Shown here: positions 14,127 to 14,424 of the stretch, one piece after another
Layout: every line of letters starts with the position of its first letter
Numbering within the stretch: position 1 is the stretch's first letter
Assembly (NCBI GenBank): GCA_036568605.1
Contig: DATCSE010000594.1
Span: 1 to 14,424 of the forward strand
Direction: 5' to 3'
Length of the DNA stretch: 14,424 nucleotides
Source: DATCSE01 sp036568605
GTDB lineage: Bacteria; Pseudomonadota; Gammaproteobacteria; Burkholderiales; Burkholderiaceae_C
Notes under the pieces: generated by a model
What the model was told of the DNA's origin: nothing
Seen by the model: the letters and a program-made list of their open reading frames with translations, nothing else
Database searches by the model: none
Position numbers and translations under genes: made by a program

Positions 14127-14424
14127 TCAGTTCGCCTGGTCCGGTGCGACCGGGTGGTTGGCCATCAGCTCGAGCGCCCGCACGAGCGCGGAGTGGTCCA
14201 GGTCCTGCATGCCGTTGGCCGCGCAGGCCTGCATCAACTGCGCGGCGCCGGCCGTCTGCGGCAGCGCAACGCCGAGCGCGCGGGCGCCGGCCAGTGCGAG
14301 GTTCAGGTCCTTCTGGTGCAGCCCGATCCGAAAGCCCGGCGCGAACGTGCGCTTGACCATGCGCTCGCCATGCACCTCGAGGATGCGGCTGGCCGCGAAG
14401 CCACCCATCAGCGCCTGCCGCACC
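14127..14424 (-). CDS. glxR: 2-hydroxy-3-oxopropionate (tartronate semialdehyde) reductase, C-terminal part
   Basis: The C-terminal 99 or so residues of a beta-hydroxyacid dehydrogenase; the gene enters from beyond the right edge. The visible part has RQALMGGFAASRILEVHGER, FAPGFRIGLHQKDLNLALAG and ALPQTAGAAQLMQACAANG, the helical C-terminal domain of GlxR/GarR, with the conserved HQKDL..AL motif. The enzyme reduces tartronate semialdehyde to D-glycerate with NAD(P)H, in the pathway after glyoxylate carboligase. The nucleotide-binding domain and catalytic lysine are outside the window. The TGA at 14127-14129 is followed by a 158-base gap and then ttuD, the kinase for its product. A different 3-hydroxyisobutyrate dehydrogenase-family member is the alternative, but the neighbour makes GlxR clearly the best call. 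Confidence 0.88.
   Translation of the reverse strand, partial: VRQALMGGFAASRILEVHGERMVKRTFAPGFRIGLHQKDLNLALAGARALGVALPQTAGAAQLMQACAANGMQDLDHSALVRALELMANHPVAPDQAN

Noticed and set aside
1..14424. CRISPR array, tRNA/rRNA gene, insertion sequence or integrase
   Set aside because: I saw no regularly spaced direct repeats, no tRNA-like cloverleaf or rRNA motif, and no transposase or recombinase domain in any plausible frame.

Overview
The window is high-GC DNA (by eye close to 70%) with strong third-position G/C bias and tightly packed genes. The gene content (xdhABC-type purine oxidation, the glyoxylate-to-glycerate genes glxR/ttuD, a MalT-type LuxR regulator, a 7TM-DISM hybrid histidine kinase) fits a Burkholderiales betaproteobacterium, perhaps of the Rubrivivax/Leptothrix/Methylibium kind. 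That placement is inference from gene content and composition, not a database match.

Layout. (1) 1-1018, plus strand: the last codons of xdhB (xanthine dehydrogenase large subunit), then xdhC, the cofactor-insertion chaperone. (2) 1042-2587, minus strand: a complete hipBA toxin-antitoxin pair. Its promoter overlaps TTGTCC-N8-GGACAA operator sites, and the transcript is predicted to start almost at the hipB ATG. (3) 2617-4185, minus: a phospholipase D-superfamily lipoprotein of the ClsC cardiolipin-synthase type. A possible orphan Tat signal peptide lies upstream of it. (4) 4493-7177, plus: an 894-residue MalT-like ATP-dependent LuxR regulator. (5) 7178-7493: a non-coding stretch with two hairpins and a perfect 18-bp palindrome next to a GATAAT box. 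(6) 7494-8162, plus: a NarL-type response regulator, convergent with (7) 8222-10546, minus: a hybrid histidine kinase with a 7TM-DISM sensor. The two genes are separated by a perfect 25-bp-arm inverted repeat that includes the regulator's stop codon. (8) 10646-12460, minus: a large secreted lipoprotein frame broken by one in-frame TAG and followed by a clear intrinsic terminator. (9) 12667-14424, minus: glycerate 2-kinase (ttuD/gckA) and the C-terminus of tartronate semialdehyde reductase (glxR), separated by a long imperfect hairpin built from CGCAAAGG-like units.

How the genes work together. The two ends belong to one metabolic route: xanthine dehydrogenase starts oxidative purine breakdown, which can end in glyoxylate, and GlxR plus glycerate kinase carry glyoxylate-derived tartronate semialdehyde to phosphoglycerate. 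The middle (about 1.04-12.5 kb) is accessory material: a toxin-antitoxin pair, a lipid enzyme, three signalling genes and a broken lipoprotein. It contains no transposase, integrase or tRNA. I see no CRISPR array and no obvious new multi-gene defence system. The most unusual signals are the non-coding structures and the amber-interrupted lipoprotein.
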